This document shows, piece by piece, positions 19,994-29,851 of a DNA stretch of 64,000 bases. The notes beneath the pieces were generated by a model. The model saw only the letters and a list, made by a program, of their open reading frames with translations, searched no databases and was not told where the DNA came from. How positions within the stretch are numbered: position 1 is the stretch's first letter; each line of letters opens with the position of its first letter. The translations under genes were made by a program, and so were the position numbers. The stretch comes from Enterobacter ludwigii (GTDB lineage Bacteria; Pseudomonadota; Gammaproteobacteria; Enterobacterales; Enterobacteriaceae). The stretch is from positions 2,170,001 through 2,234,000 of the forward strand of contig NZ_CP017279.1 of assembly GCF_001750725.1 (NCBI RefSeq), read 5' to 3'.

Positions 19994-20015
19994 AGCCAGG
20001 CATCGCCTGGCTTTT
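19994..20015 (+). terminator. Rho-independent terminator after the serine hydrolase gene
   Basis: Stem AGCCAGG (19994-20000) and CCTGGCT (20006-20012), 5-base loop, then TTTG. The rest of the gap to 20266 (about 250 bases) is AT-rich and should hold the promoter of the symporter operon; no clear operator was found. Confidence 0.75.
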
Positions 20016-20266
20016 GTATTCGCTGCAAACAAGGGTGCGTCTGCGCGATGTCACAAAACGGCAATATCAGTGACTTACCCAAACTGGTGAATAAAAAATC
20101 AATTAATTGTTAAGTTGTTGTTACGACAATCACTCCAGATCGACCACGCGCTATTGATGCGTTAAATGCATCAGTCCATGTATTAATTGCGCTTATAAAT
20201 TTGGGGTTCTTGATCCAGTTTTCAGAAACAGACGAGCAAAACGTCAACAATAAACTGGAGATAACC

Positions 20267-21580
20267 ATGTTTTCCTCAACCTCACCTGCAACCGTTCGCT
20301 CGAAAGCGGGCGCGATACTTCGCGTGACGTCCGGCAACTTTCTCGAGCAATTCGACTTCTTTCTCTTCGGCTTTTATGCGACCTACATCGCGCATACCTT
20401 TTTCCCGGCGAGCAGTGAATTTGCTTCCCTGATGATGACGTTTGCCGTCTTCGGCGCAGGATTTTTAATGCGCCCCATCGGGGCAATCGTACTGGGTGCC
20501 TATATCGACAAGGTTGGGCGCAGAAAAGGACTCATCGTGACCCTGTCGATTATGGCGGCGGGTACCTTCCTGATCGTGCTTATTCCGTCTTATCACAGCA
20601 TAGGTCTGTGGGCACCGTTACTGGTACTGACTGGCCGACTGTTGCAGGGGTTTTCTGCCGGAGCGGAGCTGGGTGGCGTATCGGTCTATCTGGCCGAAAT
20701 TGCCACGCCCGGCCGCAAAGGTTTTTACACCAGCTGGCAGTCTGGCAGCCAGCAGGTCGCGATTATGGTTGCGGCAGCCATGGGGTTTGCGCTGAATGCG
20801 CTGATGGCAGAGAGCGCCATTCGTGAATGGGGCTGGCGTATCCCGTTCCTGGTCGGCTGTTTAATCGTACCGTTTATCTTTTTCCTGCGCCGCAAGCTGG
20901 AAGAGACAGAGGAGTTCAACGCACGCCGCCATCATCTGGAGATGCATCAGGTCTTTAAAACCCTGCTCGGTAACTGGCAGGTGGTCATTGCCGGCATGCT
21001 GATGGTGGCAATGACCACCACGGCCTTTTATCTGATCACCGTTTACGCGCCGACTTTCGGGAAAAAAGTGCTGATGCTCAGCGCTTCGGACAGCCTGCTG
21101 GTTACGCTTCTGGTGGCAATTTCCAACTTTATCTGGCTGCCGGTAGGCGGTGCGTTGTCGGACCGCTTTGGGCGTAAACCGGTGCTTATCGCCATGACGC
21201 TGCTGGCTCTGGCGACGAGCTACCCGGCACTGACGCTGCTGGCGCAGGCACCGAGCTTCTCAATGATGCTGAGCGTCCTGCTGTGGCTCTCTTTCCTCTA
21301 TGGCCTGTACAACGGTGCGATGATCCCGGCGCTCACGGAGATCATGCCTTCTGAAGTTCGGGTGGCGGGGTTCTCTCTGGCCTACAGTCTGGCAACGGCG
21401 GTATTTGGAGGGTTCACGCCGGTAATGTCTACCGCGCTGATTGAATATACCGGGGATAAAGCCTCTCCCGGCTACTGGATGAGTTTCGCCGCGGTGTGTG
21501 CCCTGCTGGCAACACTCTACCTGTACCGTCGTCGTGCAGTGACGCTGCAAAATACCGTGAAATCAGAGGGGGCGGCATGA
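20267..21580 (+). CDS. citA: MFS citrate/tricarboxylate:proton symporter (CitA/CitH type)
   Basis: 437 residues, 12 transmembrane helices, with the metabolite:H+ symporter signatures [21 protein letters not shown] (first helix) and [12 protein letters not shown] (loop 2-3). These match Salmonella/Klebsiella CitA/CitH and TcuC citrate or tricarballylate symporters. It imports citrate with protons through the inner membrane. The ATG at 20267 follows CTGGAG; the longer frame upstream is not conserved. Its stop overlaps the next start (ATGA), so both are co-translated. Confidence 0.87.
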   Translation: MFSSTSPATVRSKAGAILRVTSGNFLEQFDFFLFGFYATYIAHTFFPASSEFASLMMTFAVFGAGFLMRPIGAIVLGAYIDKVGRRKGLIVTLSIMAAGTFLIVLIPSYHSIGLWAPLLVLTGRLLQGFSAGAELGGVSVYLAEIATPGRKGFYTSWQSGSQQVAIMVAAAMGFALNALMAESAIREWGWRIPFLVGCLIVPFIFFLRRKLEETEEFNARRHHLEMHQVFKTLLGNWQVVIAGMLMVAMTTTAFYLITVYAPTFGKKVLMLSASDSLLVTLLVAISNFIWLPVGGALSDRFGRKPVLIAMTLLALATSYPALTLLAQAPSFSMMLSVLLWLSFLYGLYNGAMIPALTEIMPSEVRVAGFSLAYSLATAVFGGFTPVMSTALIEYTGDKASPGYWMSFAAVCALLATLYLYRRRAVTLQNTVKSEGAA

Positions 21581-22365
21581 GACTGATTCCTCGACTGACC
21601 ACCAGCGCGTTGATACTGACCGTCCTGAGCTTCAGTGCCTCAGCGAAAGAGGTGACGGTCATGATCTCAGGCGGTTTTAAAGCCGCCCTTGAAAAGCTGG
21701 CAACGGAATATGAACGCCAGACCGGAGATAATATTGTGCTCATTCCCGGCCCGTCTATGGGAACGACTCCGCAGGCAATTCCTAACCGGCTTGCGCGCGG
21801 GGAAAAAGCCGACGTGGTGATCATGGTGGGCGATGCGCTGGCAACACTTGAAAAGGACAACCTGACTCAGCCTGGCTCGCGCACGGAACTTGCGGACTCC
21901 CCTGTCGGTATGGTGGTAAAAAAAGGCGCTGACGTCCCGGATATCAGTAACGAGGCGAAACTTCGCCATACGCTGCTTCAGGCGGAGTCCATCGCCTACT
22001 CCGACAGCGCCAGCGGCAGATACGTCAGCCAGACGCTGTTCAAAACGCTGGGGATTGAAAAAGAGGTAATGGGTAAAGCAACGAAGGTTGAGCGCATCCC
22101 CGTCGCCGAAGAAGTGGCGAAAGGGAAATATGCGGTAGGTTTCCAGCAGGTCAGCGAACTGCTGCCGATTCCAGGGGTGACGTTTGTTGGCAAACTCCCG
22201 GACAACCTGCAATACATCACCCGCTTTGCTGGTGCCGTGACCCGCCACGCCGACCATCCTGGCGAAGGGAAAGCGCTGCTGGATTACCTTTCCTCGACAC
22301 AGTCCAGCGCCGTGATTCGCGACACGGGGATGAGCCCCGTCACGTCCCGCGGTACTGCTCAGTAA
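21577..22365 (+). CDS. Periplasmic substrate-binding protein (ModA-like, SBP_bac_11)
   Basis: 262 residues with a signal peptide (cleavage after SASA) and a ModA-type fold: [68 protein letters not shown]. Such proteins bind oxyanions or small acids in the periplasm. No ABC permease or ATPase accompanies it; instead it is fused by a 4-base overlap to the citrate symporter, which suggests a role in capturing or sensing tricarboxylates. The 3' end overlaps the convergent lysR gene by 26 bases. Confidence 0.82.
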   Translation: MRLIPRLTTSALILTVLSFSASAKEVTVMISGGFKAALEKLATEYERQTGDNIVLIPGPSMGTTPQAIPNRLARGEKADVVIMVGDALATLEKDNLTQPGSRTELADSPVGMVVKKGADVPDISNEAKLRHTLLQAESIAYSDSASGRYVSQTLFKTLGIEKEVMGKATKVERIPVAEEVAKGKYAVGFQQVSELLPIPGVTFVGKLPDNLQYITRFAGAVTRHADHPGEGKALLDYLSSTQSSAVIRDTGMSPVTSRGTAQ

Positions 22366-23239
22366 TGTGTTTTTCCAGTTCAGCCGCAATGTAAGACTGG
22401 ATACGCCCCCGGCGTCGAATCAACCCCACAGTGCGTTTCACCTCCGGTGCCACGAGCGGGACAGACGTCAGTAGCGAGTGCTCTGACGTCGGCATCGACA
22501 TGGCGGGCACGGCAGCAATGCCGATGCCCGCCTCTACCATACCGAGCATCGTGGTCACATGGCGCGTTTCGCAAACGCTGGGACGCTCAGGCACGATATC
22601 CCCCAGCATCCGGTCGAGCAGGTTACGGTTGCCTGACGTTTTGTCGAGGATGATATAGTCCTGCTGATAAAACGCCTGCCACGTCAGGTGAGTCTTTTTT
22701 GCCAGAGGGTGATCGCGCCTGCACGCGGCGACATAGCTATCTTCCACAAGGGGGAAAAACTCGATTTCAGAGGGCAAACTCCCGGCGAAACAGATCCCGA
22801 AATCCGCCTGGCTACGGGCAACCGCATCAATGACATTCCCCGCGCTACTGTCGATGAGCTTAATCCGGACACGCGGATAACGGGACTGAAAGCGACGAAT
22901 GACATCCGGCATAAAGTAATAGGCCGCAGACGGTACCGTAGCGACGGTAATCAGCCCGGTCCGCTCTTCACTCACTTTATCAATATCAGCCAGCATGGAC
23001 TCAACGTTATCGAGCAACTGCGCTGAACGTTCAGCAAAGTTCTGTCCGTACAGTGTCAGAGCCACGTGGCGGGTGGTCCGGTCAAACAGCTTCGCGCCCA
23101 GCGCCGCCTCCAGTTTTTCAATCCTGCGGCTCAGTGCTGACGGGGACAAACAGATAGATTCAGCAGCAACCCGAAAGTTGCCGTATTCCACTAACGCTCT
23201 GAAAGCATAAAGATCGTTAAGGTCAAAATTTACGGGCAT
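22340..23239 (-). CDS. LysR-family transcriptional regulator
   Basis: 299 residues: canonical helix-turn-helix (DLNDLYAFRALVEYGNFRVAAESICLSPSALSRRIEKLE) and a type 2 effector domain. It converges on the symporter/binding-protein operon and is the likely regulator of citrate or tricarballylate uptake (compare TcuR of Salmonella). The promoter lies in the 134-base gap before cheW. Confidence 0.87.
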   Translation of the reverse strand: MPVNFDLNDLYAFRALVEYGNFRVAAESICLSPSALSRRIEKLEAALGAKLFDRTTRHVALTLYGQNFAERSAQLLDNVESMLADIDKVSEERTGLITVATVPSAAYYFMPDVIRRFQSRYPRVRIKLIDSSAGNVIDAVARSQADFGICFAGSLPSEIEFFPLVEDSYVAACRRDHPLAKKTHLTWQAFYQQDYIILDKTSGNRNLLDRMLGDIVPERPSVCETRHVTTMLGMVEAGIGIAAVPAMSMPTSEHSLLTSVPLVAPEVKRTVGLIRRRGRIQSYIAAELEKHITEQYRGT

Positions 23240-23332
23240 AGTATCGACGTTTCTCCGTTTTGATGACGATCATCATGACGGGTTGACGCACATTTTAACA
23301 GGCCCTTAACGTTTCAACCTAACGTACAGCGG

Positions 23333-23362
23333 CAAAACGCCAGGCTGTTCTCTGGCGTTTTG
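23333..23362. terminator. Terminator after cheW
   Basis: Stem CAAAACGCCAG (23333-23343) with CTGGCGTTTTG (23352-23362), 8-base loop. The run GTTTTG on each strand makes it usable in both directions. It marks the end of the motAB-cheAW transcript; no cheR, cheB, cheY or cheZ follows. Confidence 0.75.
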
Positions 23363-23373
23363 CGTCAGGGACT

Positions 23374-23880
23374 TCACCCGGCAAACGACTCAGTGACGGC
23401 GTCGACAAGTTCCATCTCTTCCCGGCTCAGGAGCATTTCGATATTGACGAGAATAATCATGCGGGTATCGAGTACGCCCAGCCCAAGCAGATAGCGTCCG
23501 GACAGCACCGAGGCCACGTCCGGCGTCGGTTTAATCTGCTCGACGCCCATCGACAGAACATCAACCACGCCGTCGACAACAATGCCCACCACCCTATCGT
23601 TGAGATTAAGCACAATCACGACCGTACTTTCATCCTGCGAGGGGTCGGGCAGATCAAACCGCACGCGCAAATCGACGATCGGGACAATCACGCCGCGCAG
23701 ATTGGTTACACCGGTAATGAAGTTTGGCGCGTTTGGAATTCGCGTCAGGCGATCGCAGCCGCGGATCTCCTGCACTTTCAAAATATCGATGCCATATTCT
23801 TCGTCTCCCAGGCGGAATACCAGGTACTCCTGAGCAATGGCATCGGTACTGGTCGGTTTTGTGGCGGTTGCTACGGTCAT
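23374..23880 (-). CDS. cheW: Chemotaxis coupling protein CheW
   Basis: 168 residues (E. coli 167). Couples receptors to the CheA kinase in signalling arrays. The CheW domain is complete: [45 protein letters not shown], and the [11 protein letters not shown] strand. Overlaps cheA by 4 bases. It is the last gene of this operon; in E. coli the tar-tap-cheRBYZ genes would follow. Confidence 0.96.
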   Translation of the reverse strand: MTVATATKPTSTDAIAQEYLVFRLGDEEYGIDILKVQEIRGCDRLTRIPNAPNFITGVTNLRGVIVPIVDLRVRFDLPDPSQDESTVVIVLNLNDRVVGIVVDGVVDVLSMGVEQIKPTPDVASVLSGRYLLGLGVLDTRMIILVNIEMLLSREEMELVDAVTESFAG

Positions 23881-25811
23881 GCTTTTACCCCCTCCCTTCG
23901 GGGTTGTGGAACGTTGAGCGTTGAGAGTTCAACCACGTCAAGGATCAGCGCCACGCTGCCATCGCCAAGGATGGTTGCCGCTGAGACGCCCGGAACTTTG
24001 CGGTAGTTCTGTTCAAGATTTTTCACCACGACCTGCTGCTGACCAATAAGCTGGTCAACCCACAGCGCATAGCGGCAGCCCGCGCTTTGTACGATCACAA
24101 CAATGCCGTCATCGGCGGGTACCTCTCCCGCCACGCTGAGCCGCTGGCGCAGCAGAACGAGTGGCAGATACTCACCGCGCACCTGCAACAACCGTTCCTC
24201 ACCGACAAAGCGGCACAGCATCTCTTCGTTCGGACGGAGCGATTCCATTACCGCGCCCAGCGGCAGGACATAAATCTCGTCGCCCACTTTCACCAGCATG
24301 CCGTCGAGAATTGCCAGCGTCAGCGGCAGAATAATGCGAATGGTGGTGCCCGTGCCCGGCGTGGAAAGCACATCGACGTGCCCGCCCATCGCCAGAATAT
24401 TTCGTCGTACCACGTCCATGCCGACGCCGCGTCCGGAGACGTCCGTCACGCTTTCTGCGGTCGAGAAACCGGCGGCAAAAATCAGCATCCACACGTCTTC
24501 ATCGCTCATTGAGTCGCTGAGCGTCATCCCCTGGGCTCGTGCTTTGGCGAGAATTTTCTCGCGATTAAGTCCTGCGCCGTCGTCGCTGACTTCAATCACG
24601 ATGTTGCCACCATGGTGCTCAGCCGACAGCGTCAGATTCCCGACCTCAGATTTCCCTTTTGCCACGCGCATCTCTTTCTCTTCGATGCCATGGTCCAGGC
24701 TGTTACGTACCAGATGCGTGAGCGGGTCGATGATGCGTTCAATCAGGCTTTTATCCAGCTCGGCGGAGCCGCCCTTGAGCGTCAGTTCAACCTGTTTATT
24801 CAGGCGGGACCCGAGGTCATGCACCAGGCGCGGGAAGCGGCTAAAGACATAATCCATGGGCATCATACGGATTGACATCACCGACTCCTGCAGCTCGCGG
24901 GTATTGCGCTCCATCTGCGCAACACAGCCGGAAAGCAGATCGTAGCTGGCCGGGTCGAGCGTTCGCGATAGCTGCGAGAGCATGGCCTGTGTGATGATCA
25001 GTTCGCCGACCTGATTAATAATCTGATCGACCTTACTGACCGCCACACGAATGCTACCCGACTCCTGATTTGCCGCACGAGGCGCCGCGGCGATTTTTCT
25101 GGCCACCGGGGCGGGCGTAGGTTTTTCCGCAACAGGCGGCGACGCAATGGCTTGCGTCTGAGCGGCTGGTGTGACCTTAATCTGTTCAGCCTCCAGCACA
25201 AAGCAAAGCACGGCAGTGATGTCGTCGGCCGACGCACTGGTCATCAGCGTTACCGTCAGGCTGTCCGCGCTGGCCTCCGCGGCCACCAGCTCCCCTATAT
25301 GGGTTAGCTCTTCACGTAACATCGCCTGCTCGTGGGCATCCACGTTACTGAGCGTTATCAGTAGCGCGACGTCTTCGTCTGCCCCCACCTGCGGGACGGG
25401 TTCCGGGGCTGGCGCAACGGATGCTTTACTGTCCAGCGCGATCTCTCTTAAAGCCTCGCAAATATAGCGAAAGCTTGCTTCATCAGGCTCCTGCGAAGAC
25501 TGATAGGCTTCCAGCTGCGCTTGCATAATGTCCTTACATTCCAGAAAAAGGTTAACGATCGTCCGGCTCAACGCGCGCTCACCGGCCCTCGCCTGATCGA
25601 GCAAGTTCTCGAGAAGGTGCGTTGTCTCCTGTAATGCGCTAAAACCGAAGGTGGCTGCGCCCCCTTTCAGTGAGTGCGCGGCGCGAAAAATGGCGTTCAG
25701 TTGCTCCTGGTCGGGAGAAGCAACATCGAGCTGTAAAAGCTCCTGTTCCATTTCGGCAAGCAGTTCTTCTGCTTCGGTAAAGAAGATCTGCGAGAAATCA
25801 TTCATGTCCAT
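23877..25811 (-). CDS. cheA: Chemotaxis histidine kinase CheA
   Basis: 644 residues with all five CheA domains: P1 with phosphorylated His46 ([16 protein letters not shown]), P2 (about 150-225, for CheY/CheB docking), dimerisation P3, kinase P4 ([28 protein letters not shown]) and CheW-like P5. A Met near residue 95 could give a short form as in E. coli. It overlaps motB by 14 bases. Its usual phosphorelay partner CheY is not encoded in the window. Confidence 0.97.
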   Translation of the reverse strand: MDMNDFSQIFFTEAEELLAEMEQELLQLDVASPDQEQLNAIFRAAHSLKGGAATFGFSALQETTHLLENLLDQARAGERALSRTIVNLFLECKDIMQAQLEAYQSSQEPDEASFRYICEALREIALDSKASVAPAPEPVPQVGADEDVALLITLSNVDAHEQAMLREELTHIGELVAAEASADSLTVTLMTSASADDITAVLCFVLEAEQIKVTPAAQTQAIASPPVAEKPTPAPVARKIAAAPRAANQESGSIRVAVSKVDQIINQVGELIITQAMLSQLSRTLDPASYDLLSGCVAQMERNTRELQESVMSIRMMPMDYVFSRFPRLVHDLGSRLNKQVELTLKGGSAELDKSLIERIIDPLTHLVRNSLDHGIEEKEMRVAKGKSEVGNLTLSAEHHGGNIVIEVSDDGAGLNREKILAKARAQGMTLSDSMSDEDVWMLIFAAGFSTAESVTDVSGRGVGMDVVRRNILAMGGHVDVLSTPGTGTTIRIILPLTLAILDGMLVKVGDEIYVLPLGAVMESLRPNEEMLCRFVGEERLLQVRGEYLPLVLLRQRLSVAGEVPADDGIVVIVQSAGCRYALWVDQLIGQQQVVVKNLEQNYRKVPGVSAATILGDGSVALILDVVELSTLNVPQPRREGVKA

Positions 25812-26703
25812 CGGTATAACCCTGCACGTTTTGCAGATTCACGTCGCTCAGCACGCTTTCTGCACGCTGTGACTGCGTATCTTCCAGACGGATCGCCTGC
25901 TCTTTTGAACGACTGAGGATCAGGATGCTGATTCGGCGGTTCACCGCACTGTCAGGAGACGTATTTTCCAGCGGCATGCGGCTGGCGGTACCAATGACGC
26001 GCAGAAATCGCTCGTCATTCAACCCGGCGCGAACCAGCACGCGCCTGGCCGCGTTAGCACGTCCGGCGGAGAGTTCCCAGTTACTGTATCCTCCCTCACC
26101 GCCGGCATACGGCAGCGAGTCGGTATGTCCCGTCAGGCTGAGCGCATTGGGCAACTCCTGAAGCAGCGGCACCAGCGCCTGCAGGATCCCGTTCATATAG
26201 GATTCTGGCAGCTCGCTTCCCACACGGAACATAGGGCGATCCTGCGAGTCCGTAATCTGAATCAACAGCCCGTCGTTGGTGAGGTTCAGCAGGATATTTG
26301 ACTTGAAATTGTTAAGCCGCGGATCCGTTTCAATCATCCGCTGTAGCTTATCTTTGGCCTGCTGAAGACTTTCAAAGCGCTTATGCTTATCGAGGGCATT
26401 GATCTGGCTTTTAAACACGTCCCCCTGCTGCTTGAGGATGTCATCCCCGCCGCCGGGGATGACGCTGTCGCTCAGGCTGGTTTTATTGCCATTGGACATG
26501 GAGGGCTTGATCGGCATACGGAAATAATCGGCAATCAGCTCTCTCTCCATGTCCGTGGACTGCGCCAGCAGCCACATCACCAGAAAGAAGGCCATCATGG
26601 CGGTCATAAAGTCCGCATAGGCAATCTTCCACGTCCCGCCGTGGTGCGCGTGTTTTTTCTTTTTGCGCTTACGTGAAATGATGACAGGCGTGACGTTTTT
26701 CAT
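25798..26703 (-). CDS. motB: Flagellar stator protein MotB
   Basis: 301 residues. One N-terminal membrane helix carrying the proton-binding Asp31 (WKIAYADFMTAMMAFFLVMWLL), then an OmpA-like peptidoglycan-binding domain (LSLTGHTDSLPY, NWELSAGRANAARRVL). Anchors the stator to the cell wall. ATGA overlap with motA. Confidence 0.97.
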   Translation of the reverse strand: MKNVTPVIISRKRKKKKHAHHGGTWKIAYADFMTAMMAFFLVMWLLAQSTDMERELIADYFRMPIKPSMSNGNKTSLSDSVIPGGGDDILKQQGDVFKSQINALDKHKRFESLQQAKDKLQRMIETDPRLNNFKSNILLNLTNDGLLIQITDSQDRPMFRVGSELPESYMNGILQALVPLLQELPNALSLTGHTDSLPYAGGEGGYSNWELSAGRANAARRVLVRAGLNDERFLRVIGTASRMPLENTSPDSAVNRRISILILSRSKEQAIRLEDTQSQRAESVLSDVNLQNVQGYTDGHE

Positions 26704-27596
26704 GCTGCGTTGTCCGCCGATTTAGTTTTCAGCGTGGCGTTGGATTTCACCTCACGAACGTGCTCCTCCAGCTCCTCAAACGACGGACGTTCACTGGTAA
26801 AAATGGTCTTACGGCCGAATTCCACAGCAATTTGCGGGGCATAGCCGTTCAGGCTGGAAAGCAACGTCACTTTAATACACTGTAAAATCTTGACCTGATC
26901 GGAGCTCTTCTGGCGCAGCAGCGTTGCCAGCGGTAACACAAAGCCATAGGCAATCAGAATGCCGAGGAAGGTACCCACCAGCGCATGGCCAATCAACATT
27001 CCCAGCTCTGCGGCAGGGCGATCGGCGGACCCCAGGGCGTTCACCACCCCCATCACCGCTGCGACAATCCCAAACGCCGGAAACGCGTCGCCCACGGTAT
27101 TCAGGCTGTGCGCCGGAACTTCCAGCTCCTCTTCACAGGTTTCGATCTCTTCATCCATTAAGGCTTCGATTTCGTGTGAATTCATGCTGCCGCCAATCAT
27201 CAGGCGGAAATAGTCGAGGATAAAGTTGCTGAGCATCGGGTCGCTCATCAGGCGCGGATAAGCATTAAAAATGTCGCTGTTCTGCGGATCTTCAATGTCC
27301 TTCTCAAGTGACATCAGCCCGTGAACACGGCTTTGCGACAGCAGCAGGAACATTAACGCCATCAGGTCCATATAGACCGCTTTGTTGTACCGTTTACCGA
27401 CAAACAATTTCACCAGCGCTTTGCCGGTGGCTTTGAGTGATTTGACGTTGTTGCCGACGATAAAGGCACCGACCCCGGCACCGCCGATAATCAGCAGCTC
27501 CAGCGGCTGGAACAGCGACATAATATTGCCGCCGGAAAGGATAAAACCACCAAAAACGGTCAGTATGACAACAAGATAGCCAACAATAACTAACAC
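26700..27596 (-). CDS. motA: Flagellar stator protein MotA
   Basis: 298 residues, four membrane helices with a large cytoplasmic loop. Arg90 and Glu98, which contact FliG in E. coli MotA, are at the same positions (SQSRVHGLMSLEKD). Proton-driven type, not sodium PomA. Start is GTG at 27596 after AAGGAGAGA. It lies 84 bases downstream of flhC; I found no good sigma28 promoter in that gap, so it may be read from flhDC. Confidence 0.96.
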   Translation of the reverse strand: MLVIVGYLVVILTVFGGFILSGGNIMSLFQPLELLIIGGAGVGAFIVGNNVKSLKATGKALVKLFVGKRYNKAVYMDLMALMFLLLSQSRVHGLMSLEKDIEDPQNSDIFNAYPRLMSDPMLSNFILDYFRLMIGGSMNSHEIEALMDEEIETCEEELEVPAHSLNTVGDAFPAFGIVAAVMGVVNALGSADRPAAELGMLIGHALVGTFLGILIAYGFVLPLATLLRQKSSDQVKILQCIKVTLLSSLNGYAPQIAVEFGRKTIFTSERPSFEELEEHVREVKSNATLKTKSADNAA

Positions 27597-27622
27597 ACTC
27601 TCTCCTTTAACTTTATTCGACC

Positions 27623-27643
27623 GATGCCGGTCATCCCGGCATC
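27623..27643 (-). other. Hairpin in the flhC-motA gap
   Basis: Inverted repeat GATGCCGG (27623-27630) and CCGGCATC (27636-27643) with a 5-base loop, not followed by a T run. It may be an RNA-processing or attenuation site that separates flhDC from motAB-cheAW expression. Confidence 0.5.
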
Positions 27644-27680
27644 AGGTAAACGCCATCTTGCGCATAGCCGCCGTTCAGGT

Positions 27681-28256
27681 TTACGCCGTCATGATTTCCG
27701 GGGCGGCAAAGGTTCCACGCAACCCGGAATGGCTCACCTGGGATTTTTTAAGCGCACGCGATGGCGGGCTGCACAAACTGCAGGTAAATGGATTTTTAAT
27801 AAATTCCGTGGTAACGATAAAACCGCCGCCACACGTACTGCAGGCTTTGCGGGAAATAATGCCGCAGTCGATAAAACGTAATAATGTCCAGGCACGCGTC
27901 AGCCCCAGGACCGGCTTCTCATCAGCACAGGTGCTACATTGCTCAAGATAAAGACGATAGGTCTTCATCAGCATTTCAATTGAACGGCCCTGCTCGGTCT
28001 TTTTCAGATACAGATAAATGTTGTAGAACATGGATGAGTGGATATTCTGTTCCCAGGACATAAACCAGTCTTCCGAAAAGGGCAGCATACCTTTCGGCGG
28101 CGGACAACCACGCAACTCTTTATATAATCGTAAAAGACGACGGCGGCTCAGCGACGTTTCAGATTCCAGTACCTGCATTCTTGCGCCGAGTGAAATTAAC
28201 CCCATCGCGATGTTGATTTCGTCAATTTCCTGCAGCAGACTTTTTTCACCACACAT
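27681..28256 (-). CDS. flhC: Flagellar master regulator subunit FlhC
   Basis: 191 residues; with FlhD it forms the FlhD4C2 activator of early flagellar genes. ETSLSRRRLLRLYKELRGCPPPKGMLPFSEDWFMSWEQN is highly conserved, and the four zinc cysteines are present in CSTCGGGF and CSLCSPPS. Start at 28256 (MCGEKSLLQE, compare MSEKSIVQE), one base after the flhD stop. Sequence is clearly diverged from E. coli FlhC outside the core, fitting a second flagellar system. Confidence 0.95.
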   Translation of the reverse strand: MCGEKSLLQEIDEINIAMGLISLGARMQVLESETSLSRRRLLRLYKELRGCPPPKGMLPFSEDWFMSWEQNIHSSMFYNIYLYLKKTEQGRSIEMLMKTYRLYLEQCSTCADEKPVLGLTRAWTLLRFIDCGIISRKACSTCGGGFIVTTEFIKNPFTCSLCSPPSRALKKSQVSHSGLRGTFAAPEIMTA

Positions 28257-28257
28257 A

Positions 28258-28608
28258 TTATGCCTCCTCCGCTGCAGCCGCAGTTTCTTCGCTAAGCCCA
28301 TTCAGAAGATTGGTCGACAAAATAATGCCCGTGTGAATCTGTTGTAGCGCTTCAATACGAGAATCTTTGGTGAGATTTTCAATGACAACTTCATCGTCCA
28401 CGCGCAGACGACAAATAAGCTGGTTCGTTGTTGCCAGTTTCATTAACTGCGGCAACGAAAGCTCTTTAAGATTGTCAATGGTTCCCTCGGACAGTCCGAG
28501 GCGAAAACCGGCCGCAAATTTATCCTGGCGAATAAGCTGCTGCGCCAGCAGTAAATAGGACAGGTTGATATCATGGATATTCTGCAGATACTCGTCGAAA
28601 TTGGACAC
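28258..28608 (-). CDS. flhD: Flagellar master regulator subunit FlhD
   Basis: 116 residues. DINLSYLLLAQQLIRQDK and DSRIEALQQIHTGIILSTNLLN match FlhD; intermediate parts are diverged. Start is GTG at 28608 with GGGAG upstream. Together with flhC it heads the leftward operon. Confidence 0.94.
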   Translation of the reverse strand: MSNFDEYLQNIHDINLSYLLLAQQLIRQDKFAAGFRLGLSEGTIDNLKELSLPQLMKLATTNQLICRLRVDDEVVIENLTKDSRIEALQQIHTGIILSTNLLNGLSEETAAAAEEA

Positions 28609-28967
28609 AGGTGAAAACTCCCAATGTTATCCAGCCAATAAATGGCATGTCAGTTTAGAGATATAAAACTACCGAACTGATGCAGAGAGTCTTTTGGTAT
28701 TGATATTCACTGAAGTAAATCTGTGTTCTTCAGAAAATGCGTTATTACCTTGTCAATGCCAAAGGAGGCTGCATCACAAAACTGGCAAAATCATAAACAT
28801 TAAGTATTTTTCGAACAAGCGACAGAAATCGCCACAAATCATCGAATTGATGTTAACTACATGATTAACATAAAATTAATACCTTTGTTAAACGTTATTA
28901 AACCTGATAATCACTGCTCATCCCGCTGGCTTTAACATATTAAAACTGTGAATACTCAAATACACCT
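28609..28967 (-). promoter_or_regulatory. flhDC promoter/leader region
   Basis: 359 AT-rich bases between the end of fliA and flhD, with no gene. By analogy to E. coli it should carry the flhDC promoter and a long leader open to global regulators. TGTGA half-sites occur on the minus strand (for example TTTTGTGATGCAG near 28775) but no full CRP palindrome was seen. Confidence 0.5.
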
Positions 28968-29693
28968 TTATCTTGAAGACGATTCCATCCGGCTTCTCAA
29001 TCTTTTGAGTGCCAGACTGTGCAACTGACTCACACGCGTTTCCGTGATGCCGAACACCAGCCCAATCTCTTTCATGTTCATATCCTGAAGATAATAAAGC
29101 TGAAGTAAGACCTGCTCTCGTTCAGGTATGTACTGCAAATGTTCTGTAATTTGCTCAATTAAATTTTGCCTGACAGCATGATGGACAGGATTAAGCGACT
29201 CATTTTCATCGTCGCAGGACTCCCAGCTGTCGGAAAAATTCTCCTGTAACTCATCGATAGAATACATTTGGCTGTTGTTATTATCCGCCAGCATTTGCTG
29301 AAACTCTTTTAGCGACACGCCCATACGCCCGGCAATATCCGCTTCGGTGGCCTCCCCCCCTTTTTCCTGCTCGATTTGTTGAATAATACTGACAATTTCT
29401 CGCGTATGCGTTCTTACCCGTCGCGGGACCCAGTCACTTTCTCTCAACTCATCTAACAATGCCCATTTTACGCGTTGTGTTATCCACGCGCTGAGCGCTA
29501 TTCCTTTTTTCGGATCGAAGGTTTCTACCGCGTTTAAAAAACCCATCGAACCTGCCTGAATCAAATCATCCAGCTCCACGCTGGCAGGAAGCCGCTTATG
29601 TAGACGCAATGCTTCCTGCCGCACAAGATAATGATATTTTGACCAGACGACTGTTTTGTCTTCCAGCCCTTCGGCTGTATATATACCATCCAC
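28968..29693 (-). CDS. fliA: Flagellar sigma factor FliA (sigma28)
   Basis: 241 residues with sigma regions 2 (LPASVELDDLIQAGSMGFLNAVETFDP), 3 (about 105-140) and 4 (YIPEREQVLLQLYYLQDMNMKEIGLVFGITETRVSQLHS). It directs RNA polymerase to late flagellar promoters. Region 2.4, SAWITQRVKWALLDELRESDWVPRRVR, differs from E. coli [27 protein letters not shown] at -10 contact positions, in line with the altered promoter motif in this cluster. Start is GTG. It sits directly upstream of flhDC, not next to fliC, and fliZ is absent. Confidence 0.94.
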   Translation of the reverse strand: MDGIYTAEGLEDKTVVWSKYHYLVRQEALRLHKRLPASVELDDLIQAGSMGFLNAVETFDPKKGIALSAWITQRVKWALLDELRESDWVPRRVRTHTREIVSIIQQIEQEKGGEATEADIAGRMGVSLKEFQQMLADNNNSQMYSIDELQENFSDSWESCDDENESLNPVHHAVRQNLIEQITEHLQYIPEREQVLLQLYYLQDMNMKEIGLVFGITETRVSQLHSLALKRLRSRMESSSR

Positions 29694-29851
29694 GATTGCA
29701 TTCCACCCGCTATTCTCTCAGAGAATTATCCGGTGAAATTAATCATTCAAATAGTGCAATAAGCCTTTATAAAAATGCGCATTCCGTTACTTCATTTAAT
29801 ATCACGCCCAGACAATGAATAAGGCGTTAATACTGGCGGTATTTCACCTGT

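Noticed and set aside
27597..27680. Sigma28 promoter for motA
   Set aside because: GTCGAATAA resembles the -10 but has an extra base and no -35 at correct spacing; not reported as a promoter.
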